Of a DNA stretch of 64,000 bases, positions 27,025 through 35,742 are shown piece by piece. The DNA is from Legionella londiniensis. GTDB taxonomy: Bacteria > Pseudomonadota > Gammaproteobacteria > Legionellales > Legionellaceae. The stretch lies in assembly GCF_001467825.1 (NCBI RefSeq), contig NZ_LNYK01000026.1, forward strand, positions 1-64,000, given 5' to 3'. The notes below the pieces were generated by a model that was given only the letters and a program-made list of their open reading frames with translations, did not search any database and was not told the origin of the DNA. Position numbers and translations under genes: made by a program. Position 1 is the stretch's first letter; each line of letters opens with the position of its first letter.

Positions 27025-28230
27025 TCAAGATGCAACATTTTGCAAGTTTGCTGCAAGGATTGCAATAATTTGTCCGGCAAGACTTGTCTTATTCGTAAGC
27101 GAGAGCTCAATTTTTTCTTTAGCAGTCAAGATGGTGACCTCGTTGTAATCCTCATCAAAACCAAGTCCTTTGCCGACTTGGTTGGCAATAATCATATCCA
27201 GTTTTTTATTGATTCTTTTTTTCTCGGCATTCTGGATCACTTGTGATGTTTCTGCAGCAAACCCCACTACATAAGCTGCCTTGCCGCTTTTTGCTACTTG
27301 AGCCACAATATCAGGATTGGCAGTTAATTCGATGCTTGGATTCGGATTATCTTCTTTTTTGATTTTATGAGCAGCAGCATTCTTTGGGCGATAATCTGCA
27401 ACCGCAGCCGCTGCAATAAAAATCATATCTTCCTGCAAATGATTCATCACAGCATTTGCCATTTCTTCGGCTGATTCAACACATTGAAAATTGACTCCAG
27501 GAGGGGGAGGCAACTCAGTTGGACCGCTTATCAGAGTCACTTCGGCGCCTGCTATACTTGCGGCCATTGCCAGCGCATACCCCATTTTTCCCGAGCTTCG
27601 ATTGCTGATATAACGCACGGGATCAAGCGCTTCGCGGGTAGGGCCTGCGGTTATCAAGACTTTTTTGCCCATTAAAAGCCGATTTACCTTATGGAGCAGC
27701 AAGGCTTTAACAATGTTATCCGTCTCGCTCTGGCGTCCAAACCCCTCCTCTCCACAGGCCTGTGATCCGGTTTCCGGGCCAATCACAATGACGCCGCGGC
27801 GTTTGAGCAATACAATATTGTCCTGGGTGGCTTGATGCTCCCACATGCTGCGGTTCATCGCAGGACAAACAAAAACCGGTATTTCGGCAACCAGATATAA
27901 TGTTGACAACAGATCATCGGCTATTCCATGGGCAAACTTTGCAATGGAGTTAGCTGATGCCGGCGCTATGACCAGATAATCAGCCCATCTTGCAAGCTCA
28001 ATATGGCTCATGGCCCGCTCTGCTTCAGTATCAAATAAGGTGCAGCGCACATCATGGCCACTTAAAGCCTGCATGGTCATAGGCGTTATAAATTCCCGGG
28101 CAGAGGACGTCATCACCACCCTGACCTCGGCGCCCTGGCGCGTCAACGCACGCACAAGAAACGCAGATTTATAGGCAGCAATGCCGCCTGTAACGCCAAG
28201 CAATATCTTTTTACCTTTAAAATCTTGCAT
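27025..28230 (-). CDS. coaBC: Bifunctional phosphopantothenoylcysteine decarboxylase/phosphopantothenate-cysteine ligase
   Basis: A 401-residue coenzyme A biosynthesis enzyme. The N-terminal CoaC flavoprotein domain (1 to about 190) has GVTGGIAAYKS, the active-site His in MSHIELARWADYL, APASANSIAKFAHG, and the substrate clamp PAMNRSMWEH. The C-terminal CoaB domain has ITAGPTREALDPVRYI followed by SNRSSGKMGYALA and the KK-D strand near KLDMIIANQ. It is divergent from radC, with about 105 bases between the chosen starts. Confidence 0.97.
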   Translation of the reverse strand: MQDFKGKKILLGVTGGIAAYKSAFLVRALTRQGAEVRVVMTSSAREFITPMTMQALSGHDVRCTLFDTEAERAMSHIELARWADYLVIAPASANSIAKFAHGIADDLLSTLYLVAEIPVFVCPAMNRSMWEHQATQDNIVLLKRRGVIVIGPETGSQACGEEGFGRQSETDNIVKALLLHKVNRLLMGKKVLITAGPTREALDPVRYISNRSSGKMGYALAMAASIAGAEVTLISGPTELPPPPGVNFQCVESAEEMANAVMNHLQEDMIFIAAAAVADYRPKNAAAHKIKKEDNPNPSIELTANPDIVAQVAKSGKAAYVVGFAAETSQVIQNAEKKRINKKLDMIIANQVGKGLGFDEDYNEVTILTAKEKIELSLTNKTSLAGQIIAILAANLQNVAS

Positions 28231-28335
28231 CTAACACCCATTTCAAATAAGAATAATTCCCTACGGGTCAAATTCCATGTTGATCTGCATGCAGTATATG
28301 ATCAAAACAAAAACCTCGCTATAAAGGAATCATTC

Positions 28336-29010
28336 ATGAACAACACTCGAAGCCCAGGAGGGGCGTATGGCCTATTTCATGCTGATTTACAGGCACTTTC
28401 TGACACAGAACTTTTGGCTGCATTCCTGGGAAGCATCCGTGACAAGCACAAAGCCATAACTTTAGCTCATCGCTTAATGGCGTGTTATGGAGATTTGCGC
28501 GCCCTGTTAAACAGCAGCCTTGAAGCCTTTTGCGCTGCTTCAGGCATAAACAGCTCGTTTTACATTCAAATGCAAGCAGTGCGCGAAATGTGCCGCCGCA
28601 GCGACTGGATTCATCTGCAAAATCAAACAGCACTTGCAAATATAGAAGAGACTCATGTTTTTTTAAAACGAAGGCTTCGCGACAATAGAAATGAAACCTT
28701 TGCCATTTTATTTCTCAATAATCATCACCAAGTTCTGGCATATGAAGAATTATTTCATGGCACGGTCAATTATGCGACAGTTCATCTGAGAATCCTTGTT
28801 GAACGAACACTCCATCATAATGCCGCAGCACTTATCCTGGCCCACAATCATCCTTCAGGCATCTCAAGGCCAAGCGCTCATGATTTGACAATAACAAAGA
28901 AATTGGCCAAAGCCTTGCAACTGATTGATGTACGGCTTCTTGATCATCTGATCATTGGTGATAATGAAATTTATTCTATTATGCAATCTGGCAAAAAGCC
29001 CTGTTATTAG
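28336..29010 (+). CDS. radC: RadC family (JAB1/MPN domain) protein
   Basis: A 224-residue protein with an N-terminal helix-hairpin-helix-like part (about 15-85). The C-terminal JAB/MPN domain carries the zinc motif HNHPSGISRPSAHD. The historical link to DNA repair is doubtful; some family members are DNA-processing proteins on mobile elements. ATG at 28336 has AAGGAA six bases upstream. The frame is open to 28225, but that extension would overlap the divergent coaBC start. The stop is one base from the convergent phaC stop. Confidence 0.9.
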   Translation: MNNTRSPGGAYGLFHADLQALSDTELLAAFLGSIRDKHKAITLAHRLMACYGDLRALLNSSLEAFCAASGINSSFYIQMQAVREMCRRSDWIHLQNQTALANIEETHVFLKRRLRDNRNETFAILFLNNHHQVLAYEELFHGTVNYATVHLRILVERTLHHNAAALILAHNHPSGISRPSAHDLTITKKLAKALQLIDVRLLDHLIIGDNEIYSIMQSGKKPCY

Positions 29011-29011
29011 G

Positions 29012-30895
29012 CTATCTTTCTTTTACATATAAACCCGGGGCGTCAGCCAGAATCTCAAGTCCTTTCTCTGGCGCTCCCATGCCTGGCGGCGGGATTTTTT
29101 CGGATGATTTATCAGCCAGCCATTGATGCCATGCCACCCACCAGGAGCCTTTCTTGCTTTTATGTTCTGCAAACCATTGTTCGGGGGCAATGTATTTCAT
29201 CTTGGCTGTTTTTTTACCGATGCGATAACTTCTGCCCTTATGGCCAGGCTCAGAAACAATTCCGCCATTATGCCCCATATTGGCAAGCACAAAGGTAATC
29301 TCTGCCCCATGTACATATAAATTAATCTTGTATACCGATTTCCAGGGGGCAATGTGATCTTTTTCTGTCGCTACCGAAAAAATAGGAATTTTGACATCGC
29401 CCAAGGTGACAGGTTCGCCATCAATCTGATAATTTCCTTCTGCCAAATCATTATTCAAATGAAAATGGCGCAAATATTCGGAATGCATCTTATAGGGCAA
29501 TCTTGTGGTGTCTTCGTTCCAGGCAAGCAAATCGATCATGCGTTGGCGCTCCCCCAGTAAATAGTGGGCAACAGCTTTTGACCAAATCAACTCCTTAGGG
29601 CGAAGCAAATCAAAAGTGGATGAGAGCTGATCGCCACGCAGGTAGCCTTGTGAAAACATGATGTCTTCGAGATAGCAAAGCTGATTTTCATCAATAAAAG
29701 TCATTAACTCTCCCGCTTCCTCAAAATCGGTTTGAGCAGCGAAAAGCGTCATGGTTTTTAGGCGTTTGTCCTCTTGTCTTGTTAAATATGAAGCGGTCAT
29801 GGCAAGGATAGTACCGCCGATGCAATAACCGGCCGCATGTATTTTTCCCTGTTCGGTGATTTCTGTAACCACATTGAGGGCTTTTAATACCCCTTGTTTT
29901 AAATAATCCTCCATTCCGTATTCCCGATAGCTGGCATCAGGGTTTTTCCAGGAAATCATAAATACAGTATGTCCCTGTTTAACCAGATAATCGACCATGG
30001 AATTCTCAGGAGACAGATCCAAAATATAATATTTCATAATCCAGGCAGGAATAATGAGCAACGGCTCAGGATAAACCTGTTTGGTCTGCGGCTCATACTG
30101 GATTAGTTCAAAAAGATGATTACGGTAAACAATTTTACCAGGAGTGACTGCAACATGTTTGCCGACAATAAAATTTTCTGTGCCAACAGGCCCTTCATTA
30201 GTCAGAAACCGTTTTAGGTCTTCCTGCCAGTTTTTCCAGCCATCCAATAAGTTTTTGCCTTTGGTAGAAATAATTTTTTCCTGGACTTCAGGATTAAAAA
30301 AAATACTGTTTTCCGGGGATAAAGCATTTAACCATTGAAAATGAACAAAAGACACCAGATCCTTGTGGTTTTTATCCAGCCCGCGTATATTCGTTGCCTC
30401 CTGCCACCAATCCTCTACCCGGAGAAAAAATTGGGCGATAGCGCAATAAGGCCATTTCTTCCAAGCTTCGCTTTGAAAACGTTCATGAAACCGCCTGTCC
30501 TCAATGTCAAAACAAGAACTGGATTTTTTATAAAAATAATCGGCATTGCTGTTCCAGAAATCTGTATATTGTTTGCAGGCGCTTTCGATTAATTGCAAAC
30601 GCTTGTTTGGCGAAATCATCAGATGGGCAAACCAATCCGTGTAAGCAATCAGCAAGGCAGCCGGAGAAAGGCCTGTGGTCATTTGACCGATATTGGCATG
30701 AAAAACTCTATCAAGCAGTTCTGCGCGTTTTTTTGAATTTTTTTCTTTAAAAATATTTTCAAATGAAAGAAAGCTCTCGGTCACTTTTTTTAATGCATGA
30801 TGCAGGCTTTTATGAACGATCGTATGCTTGGTCAATTCTGAAAAATTTTTATTGCTGCTTTCCTGATCCATGGCGGCCAATAGCTCCTGTTGCAT
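29012..30895 (-). CDS. phaC: Poly(3-hydroxyalkanoate) synthase, class I
   Basis: A 627-residue enzyme polymerising (R)-3-hydroxyacyl-CoA, mainly hydroxybutyryl-CoA, on granule surfaces. The alpha/beta-hydrolase core has the lipase-like box GYCIGGT with the nucleophilic Cys, the acid in EKDHIAPWKS and the His in NMGHNGGIVSEPG. The variable N-terminal ~200 residues match class I synthases. PHB is the main energy store of Legionella in the transmissive stage. The start could be ATG 30895 or ATG 30871 (GGAG is 12 bases before the latter). No phaA/B or phasin gene is adjacent. Confidence 0.93.
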   Translation of the reverse strand: MQQELLAAMDQESSNKNFSELTKHTIVHKSLHHALKKVTESFLSFENIFKEKNSKKRAELLDRVFHANIGQMTTGLSPAALLIAYTDWFAHLMISPNKRLQLIESACKQYTDFWNSNADYFYKKSSSCFDIEDRRFHERFQSEAWKKWPYCAIAQFFLRVEDWWQEATNIRGLDKNHKDLVSFVHFQWLNALSPENSIFFNPEVQEKIISTKGKNLLDGWKNWQEDLKRFLTNEGPVGTENFIVGKHVAVTPGKIVYRNHLFELIQYEPQTKQVYPEPLLIIPAWIMKYYILDLSPENSMVDYLVKQGHTVFMISWKNPDASYREYGMEDYLKQGVLKALNVVTEITEQGKIHAAGYCIGGTILAMTASYLTRQEDKRLKTMTLFAAQTDFEEAGELMTFIDENQLCYLEDIMFSQGYLRGDQLSSTFDLLRPKELIWSKAVAHYLLGERQRMIDLLAWNEDTTRLPYKMHSEYLRHFHLNNDLAEGNYQIDGEPVTLGDVKIPIFSVATEKDHIAPWKSVYKINLYVHGAEITFVLANMGHNGGIVSEPGHKGRSYRIGKKTAKMKYIAPEQWFAEHKSKKGSWWVAWHQWLADKSSEKIPPPGMGAPEKGLEILADAPGLYVKER

Positions 30896-31020
30896 TGCAC
30901 AATACTAGCTTAGTTGAGAATGCGCTATCTTTCCAGCTACAACACTCTTGGAATGCCAATTTGTAAATATTGAGATCTTGTTGTATTATAAATTTACATA
31001 AAATCATCAAGGACGAGCTC

Positions 31021-31170
31021 ATGAAACGATGGATAATCGCCTTTCTTCTCTCCCTTTCTGTGACTGGCATTACTGGATGCGGATTTGATCTTAATTGTGA
31101 AACCTGCGGCGGCACGAGTTACGTTTTTAATTATTCAGCAACCAGTTGCTGTCCTGCCACACCATGGTAG
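31021..31170 (+). CDS. Small Cys-rich lipoprotein
   Basis: A 49-residue protein with a signal peptide (MKRWIIAFLLSLSVTG) and lipobox ITGC, so the mature lipoprotein is about 29 residues. It contains further Cys pairs (NCETCGG, SCCPATPW). Ribosome site AAGGACGAG precedes ATG. I recognise no family. The gene lies between divergent phaC and the alcohol dehydrogenase, 35 bases before the latter, and may share its transcript. Confidence 0.65.
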   Translation: MKRWIIAFLLSLSVTGITGCGFDLNCETCGGTSYVFNYSATSCCPATPW

Positions 31171-31205
31171 AATAAAATAAGGCTTGATTCACAATCAATT
31201 CTCCT

Positions 31206-32261
31206 ATGCTCACTGTGAAAGGGTATGCAGCCCCCGCAGCCAAACAAAAACTGGTTCCTTTTTCTTTTACAAGGCGTGCGCCTGGAAAAAATGATGTCAC
31301 AATAGATATTCTTTTTTGCGGTATCTGCCATTCGGATATTCATAAAGTCCGTAATGAATGGGGTGAAGGCGTCTTTCCAATGGTGCCGGGCCATGAAATC
31401 GTAGGCATCGTCTCTGCAGTAGGCACAAAGGTTGAACGCTTTAAAGTAGGTGATCCGGTTGGCGTTGGCTGCTTTATCGATTCCTGCGGTCTCTGTGAAA
31501 ATTGCCTTGAAGATTTGGAGCCCTATTGTACTTCAGGTGCAACTTTAACCTATGGCAGCCCAACACATGATGGCAGAGGGATTACCCAAGGCGGATATTC
31601 AACCTGCATCGTGGTCAAGGAAGATTTTGTCGTTCATATTCCTCAAGGCCTCGCTTTGGCAAAAGCTGCTCCCTTGCTCTGCGCCGGAATTACGGTTTAT
31701 TCTCCTCTGAAACACTGGAAAGCCGGCCTCAATAAAAAAATCGCCATTATTGGACTTGGCGGATTAGGCCACCTTGGCGTAAAAATAGCCCATGCACTGG
31801 GTGCGGAGGTCACTATCCTGAGCCATACGCTTGACAAGCAGGAAGATGCCCTAAGGCTTGGAGCATCATATTTTTACGACACATCAGATCCCCATGCCTT
31901 CGCAACGCTTAAAAGCCGATTCGACCTGATTATCAATACTGTATCTGCACCAATCGACTGGAACCAGTATCTTGCTTTATTAAAGCGTGATGGAACCATG
32001 GTTGTTGTTGGAATTCCTGAAGAGGCAATTCCCGTTCATGCCTTCTCTCTCATTAGCGCGAGAAGAAGTTTATCAGGCTCACTGGTAGGCGGTATCAAGG
32101 AAACGCAGGAAATGCTGGATTTTTGCAGCCAGCACAACATCACAGCCGAGATTGAAGTCATCCCTATCCAAAACGTCAATAAAGCGTTTGAACGGATGCT
32201 TAAAAGCGATGTTCGTTATCGTTTTGTTATTGACATGGAATCTTTAAAAAACGACGGGTAA
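31206..32261 (+). CDS. Zinc-dependent NAD(P)H alcohol/aldehyde reductase, cinnamyl-alcohol-dehydrogenase type (YahK-like)
   Basis: A 351-residue medium-chain dehydrogenase. Catalytic zinc ligands are in FCGICHSD and PGHEIVG; the structural zinc lobe is SCGLCENCLEDLEPYC. The Rossmann motif is GLGGLGHLGVKIA. The YGSPTHDGRGITQGGYS block is typical of the CAD/YahK branch, which reduces a broad range of aldehydes with NADPH. Its last 35 bases overlap the 3' end of the convergent GGDEF-EAL gene. Confidence 0.9.
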   Translation: MLTVKGYAAPAAKQKLVPFSFTRRAPGKNDVTIDILFCGICHSDIHKVRNEWGEGVFPMVPGHEIVGIVSAVGTKVERFKVGDPVGVGCFIDSCGLCENCLEDLEPYCTSGATLTYGSPTHDGRGITQGGYSTCIVVKEDFVVHIPQGLALAKAAPLLCAGITVYSPLKHWKAGLNKKIAIIGLGGLGHLGVKIAHALGAEVTILSHTLDKQEDALRLGASYFYDTSDPHAFATLKSRFDLIINTVSAPIDWNQYLALLKRDGTMVVVGIPEEAIPVHAFSLISARRSLSGSLVGGIKETQEMLDFCSQHNITAEIEVIPIQNVNKAFERMLKSDVRYRFVIDMESLKNDG

Positions 32262-35028
32262 ACTCCGCTTCTGCCAGAGGTTCGCTGTAATAATATCCTT
32301 GTTGTATGAAACAACCGAGTTCTGACAATAGTTGAGCCTGCTCGATATTTTCTACACCTTCAGTGACTAAATCCATTCCGAGGTTACTGGCCAATGCGAC
32401 AATAGCCTTGACAATGTTGATGTTTTTTTTATCCTCCGGCAAACCCTGGATGAATATTTTATCGATTTTGATGGTTTTTACAGGAAGCATTCTTAAATAG
32501 CGCAATGAAGAATATCCTGTGCCAAAATCATCGATACATACTTTACTGCCAATTTTATTGATTTGATTCAAGATCAAATTGGTGGTTCTGAAATTTTCTA
32601 TTAAAGCGCTTTCTGTAACTTCAAATTCCAGGCAGCCGGGATCTATATTGTATTCTTTGACAATGAGCTGAATTTTTTTGCCAAGTTCCTGTTTCGTTAA
32701 TTGTTTTGCCGCAAGATTAACTGCAAGCGGAGGCGGTTTAATGCCTTGATTTTGCCACCTTTTAATTTGCTCACAGGTGGATTGGATAACCCATTCTCCT
32801 ATAGGAAAAATCAAATTGGATTCTTCAGCAAGCGGGACAAACAACTCAGGTGATATCATCCCCCGCGCGGGATGATGCCAACGTATTAACACTTCTGCTC
32901 CCACAAGCTCATGATTTCTTTGATCCACTTTTGGCTGAAAATGGAGCAGAAATTCCTTGTTTTCCAAGGCGCTATGCATATCCTGCAGCAGCCGATTGCG
33001 CTCTTGAACCATGTCTTCAAGTTCACTCGAGAAAAACTCATAACGGCTTCTTCCGCTTTCTTTCGCCTTATACATAGACATATCGGCACACTTCAACAAC
33101 TCATCAGCAGTTTTGCAATCATCTGGGTAAATGACAATGCCGATACTTGCCGAGGCATAGTATTCTATGTCTCGCAGGTTAAAGGGCTGTTTAAACGAAT
33201 GTAACAATTTTTCGGCAACTGCCATGCATTTGTGACGCGCTGTTTCGTAGTTGACAAGATCAGTTATTAATATGGTAAATTCATCACCGCCAATGCGTGC
33301 CAATAAAATATGATCGCCAATTGCCTGCTGCATGCGTTTGGCAACTTGAGCCAACAAATAGTCGCCAACCGTATGACCCATGGCATCATTTATGTCCTTA
33401 AAATTATCAAGATCCACAAACATCAAAGCACAGCGATTATCCATTCGGCCAGCGCGTTGGATTGCCTCATGCATCGCGTCTCTCAATACCAAACGATTGG
33501 GCAACCCGGTTAAATCGTCATACCGCGCTTGTCTGTATAAACGCGCTTCCCACTCAGCATGAGTAAAAGCGACTGAAGCGCGATAAAAAACATCGTGCAA
33601 TTGTTCTGTATCGCATTCATTAAAGGTATTGATATCAGAAAATCCAATACAAAATAATGCAGTTACCTTCTCCTGGTAGAAAATGGGGAAAATAAATGCA
33701 TACTTAATATTGTGCTGAACCAGTATTTCAAGATAAGGAGGCGGATCCGATTCAGTTAAATTTAATGCGCTGTCCCCGCTGTTGCAGATCTGCTCCAGCT
33801 CATGGTGTGTAATGTGCGTTATACGGGTTTGTACCGCATCATGGTCAGGATCATCGCTTAATAGATGAATTTTTTTGTTTGGCTTGTCAGAAGGTTGCAA
33901 TATTCCAAGGACAAGCAAATCATAGTCAACCAATTCTCTTAATCTTTCAAAAATAATGCGCAAAACCTGCTCTCCTTTCTCAGTCGCCAGAATTGCCTGA
34001 TCGAGGGTAGAGAGTAAAGACAGGGTTTGAAACTGCTGGCGCAACCTTTTCGACATGGTATTAAAAGCATCACCCAATTCTTCAAACTCATCATTACTCT
34101 TTACATTCACTGGTTGCGTAAAATCCCTTCTTGCTATCCGCCTTGTTGCCTGTCTTAGCTTTTCAAGGGGAATCAAATAACGTCGAATTTGAGCTTGGCT
34201 TAACAACAGGCTTAACAACAGGGCGAAAACAACGATGGGAATAAATAAGGCGTATAAGGATTTTGCTTGTGAAAAGATGCTGGCTTTCGGCTGGGCCAAC
34301 GCGATAAACCAATTTTGAGAGTAAAGGCGCTGGCGTAAGAATATTTTCCAATAGCCTACAAAATAGGTGGTATCCCCAAACTCCCAGGCAAAAGCACCCG
34401 AGTCTTTCCTGGCCTTTTCTATGGCTAAATTTCCTGGGGGTGAAATAGCGGTATTGGATCTAATTAAACGATCCTCTGGCCCGATCACCCAGAATTTCGC
34501 ATGAGTTGGAATGTCAAAATCCCATATATCGCCTACTTGTCCCAACAAATACTGCTTCTTATCCAGGCGATGAACCAAAATGACCTTGCTATTCTTTTTT
34601 GCTTCCCCTTCCTGCACCGTAATCCAGCTGCTGCCTTCCGGAATTGAGGGCATCCCGGCAGGAATGGATAAAAGCTTGCCTTTCAGGGCAATGGCGCCTG
34701 ATGCAGATAAAAAGGTAATAGCTGCAAAATCAGGCGCTAAGAATATGAAGTTTTTTTCATTTTGACCTTTTTCGCTCGCCAAAAAAAGAATTGCCTTTCC
34801 CAAAAGATTAAGCTGGTTTTCAAGATGCAGCAGGCGCCCGATAATTTCCATGCCCATACTTTTGGCTTCCTTACGAACCTCGGCAAGGCTGCTTTCCCGG
34901 ATTTGACGCTCAGTTTGAAATATTTGAAAAAAAGCAAGAAATATGAGAGGAATTAAGGCAGATACAACAAACAGCAGGAATATTCTGCGCGCTACTTTGC
35001 TCTGAAAAAAATTCAGTTCAATTTGCAT
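32227..35028 (-). CDS. Membrane sensor with HAMP, GAF-like, GGDEF and EAL domains
   Basis: A 933-residue inner-membrane protein. TM1 is at about 15-37 and TM2 at about 245-270 (SLYALFIPIVVFALLLSLLL), enclosing a periplasmic sensor. HAMP follows (about 270-325), then a GAF-like region (345-480), GGDEF (about 495-650) and EAL (665-920). The GGDEF motif is intact (RIGGDEF), but the usual RxxD inhibitory site five residues before it is absent (GDHI). The EAL domain has EVL, the metal/catalytic residues in PLAVNLAAKQL, VTESALIEN, CIDDFGTGYSS, IKIDKIF and VTEGVE, so it should hydrolyse c-di-GMP. Synthesis, hydrolysis or both are possible. Confidence 0.92.
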   Translation of the reverse strand: MQIELNFFQSKVARRIFLLFVVSALIPLIFLAFFQIFQTERQIRESSLAEVRKEAKSMGMEIIGRLLHLENQLNLLGKAILFLASEKGQNEKNFIFLAPDFAAITFLSASGAIALKGKLLSIPAGMPSIPEGSSWITVQEGEAKKNSKVILVHRLDKKQYLLGQVGDIWDFDIPTHAKFWVIGPEDRLIRSNTAISPPGNLAIEKARKDSGAFAWEFGDTTYFVGYWKIFLRQRLYSQNWFIALAQPKASIFSQAKSLYALFIPIVVFALLLSLLLSQAQIRRYLIPLEKLRQATRRIARRDFTQPVNVKSNDEFEELGDAFNTMSKRLRQQFQTLSLLSTLDQAILATEKGEQVLRIIFERLRELVDYDLLVLGILQPSDKPNKKIHLLSDDPDHDAVQTRITHITHHELEQICNSGDSALNLTESDPPPYLEILVQHNIKYAFIFPIFYQEKVTALFCIGFSDINTFNECDTEQLHDVFYRASVAFTHAEWEARLYRQARYDDLTGLPNRLVLRDAMHEAIQRAGRMDNRCALMFVDLDNFKDINDAMGHTVGDYLLAQVAKRMQQAIGDHILLARIGGDEFTILITDLVNYETARHKCMAVAEKLLHSFKQPFNLRDIEYYASASIGIVIYPDDCKTADELLKCADMSMYKAKESGRSRYEFFSSELEDMVQERNRLLQDMHSALENKEFLLHFQPKVDQRNHELVGAEVLIRWHHPARGMISPELFVPLAEESNLIFPIGEWVIQSTCEQIKRWQNQGIKPPPLAVNLAAKQLTKQELGKKIQLIVKEYNIDPGCLEFEVTESALIENFRTTNLILNQINKIGSKVCIDDFGTGYSSLRYLRMLPVKTIKIDKIFIQGLPEDKKNINIVKAIVALASNLGMDLVTEGVENIEQAQLLSELGCFIQQGYYYSEPLAEAEFTRRFLKIPCQ

Positions 35029-35043
35029 GCCGCACCATCCTAG

Positions 35044-35580
35044 TTAATAATCCGAACCAAGGCCGATGTAGCTGCCATTGTTGGCTCGAATTACATCATC
35101 TTTACTGGCTTCCTCGCTGAGTGAGATTTTTGTTTTTCCATCAGCCCCCATACTGTATAGATCATAATCCGAGTTCAGTGGAAAGAGATTCTTATCCTTA
35201 CGGGCTTGAGGATCGTTACCTTTTTCTGGCAATTCAGCAATATTTAGGTAATTATAAGGTTTCCCCCAAGGATCTAATCGGCCATCCATTCCGATTGCTG
35301 CAAGATTTGGGGGATATTTATATCCATTTTCCAAATAATAATTTTCAATGGCTATTTCTATATCCTTAATATCAGAAATAGCCTGCTCAACATTCGCCCT
35401 TTGGCGAGATGTATCATAAGTTTGCACAGTGACAACCAGCAATACAGCAATCAAAGCGGATACCAAAAGGATTTCTAAAAGAGTAAATCCCTTGTCCCGG
35501 CATTGCTTTGCAATAAGCATCAACTTACTGTTATTGGTTCGGCTGGCAATGTCAGCTGAAGATGATTTTTTGTTTTTCAT
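35044..35580 (-). CDS. Type II secretion pseudopilin-like protein (GspG-type)
   Basis: A prepilin with the processing site KG-FTLLEILLVSALIAVLL (Glu5 present), a hydrophobic N-terminal helix, and a C-terminal domain with YKYPPNLAAI, LDPWGKPYNY and DLYSMGADGK, typical of the GspG major pseudopilin. The start is uncertain. ATG 35580 gives 178 residues with an unusually long leader. ATG 35520 (MLIAKQCRDKG) gives a ten-residue leader more usual for the prepilin peptidase. A TTG at 35616 follows an AGGAG. No other gsp/lsp or pil genes are nearby, so it is an orphan; it could be a minor pilin. Confidence 0.8.
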   Translation of the reverse strand: MKNKKSSSADIASRTNNSKLMLIAKQCRDKGFTLLEILLVSALIAVLLVVTVQTYDTSRQRANVEQAISDIKDIEIAIENYYLENGYKYPPNLAAIGMDGRLDPWGKPYNYLNIAELPEKGNDPQARKDKNLFPLNSDYDLYSMGADGKTKISLSEEASKDDVIRANNGSYIGLGSDY

Positions 35581-35742
35581 ATTATCAATATGTAGCACAG
35601 TTAGACATAATGGCAAGCTCTGTTTGCTCCTTTCCCTGACGTAAAAAGATGTTTTTATTTAATAAACTGACTATGCTTATTAACGAGGCGATATTTAATT
35701 TTTACCAATAAATGAAATTGTCATTACTCAATCAAAAATGCG

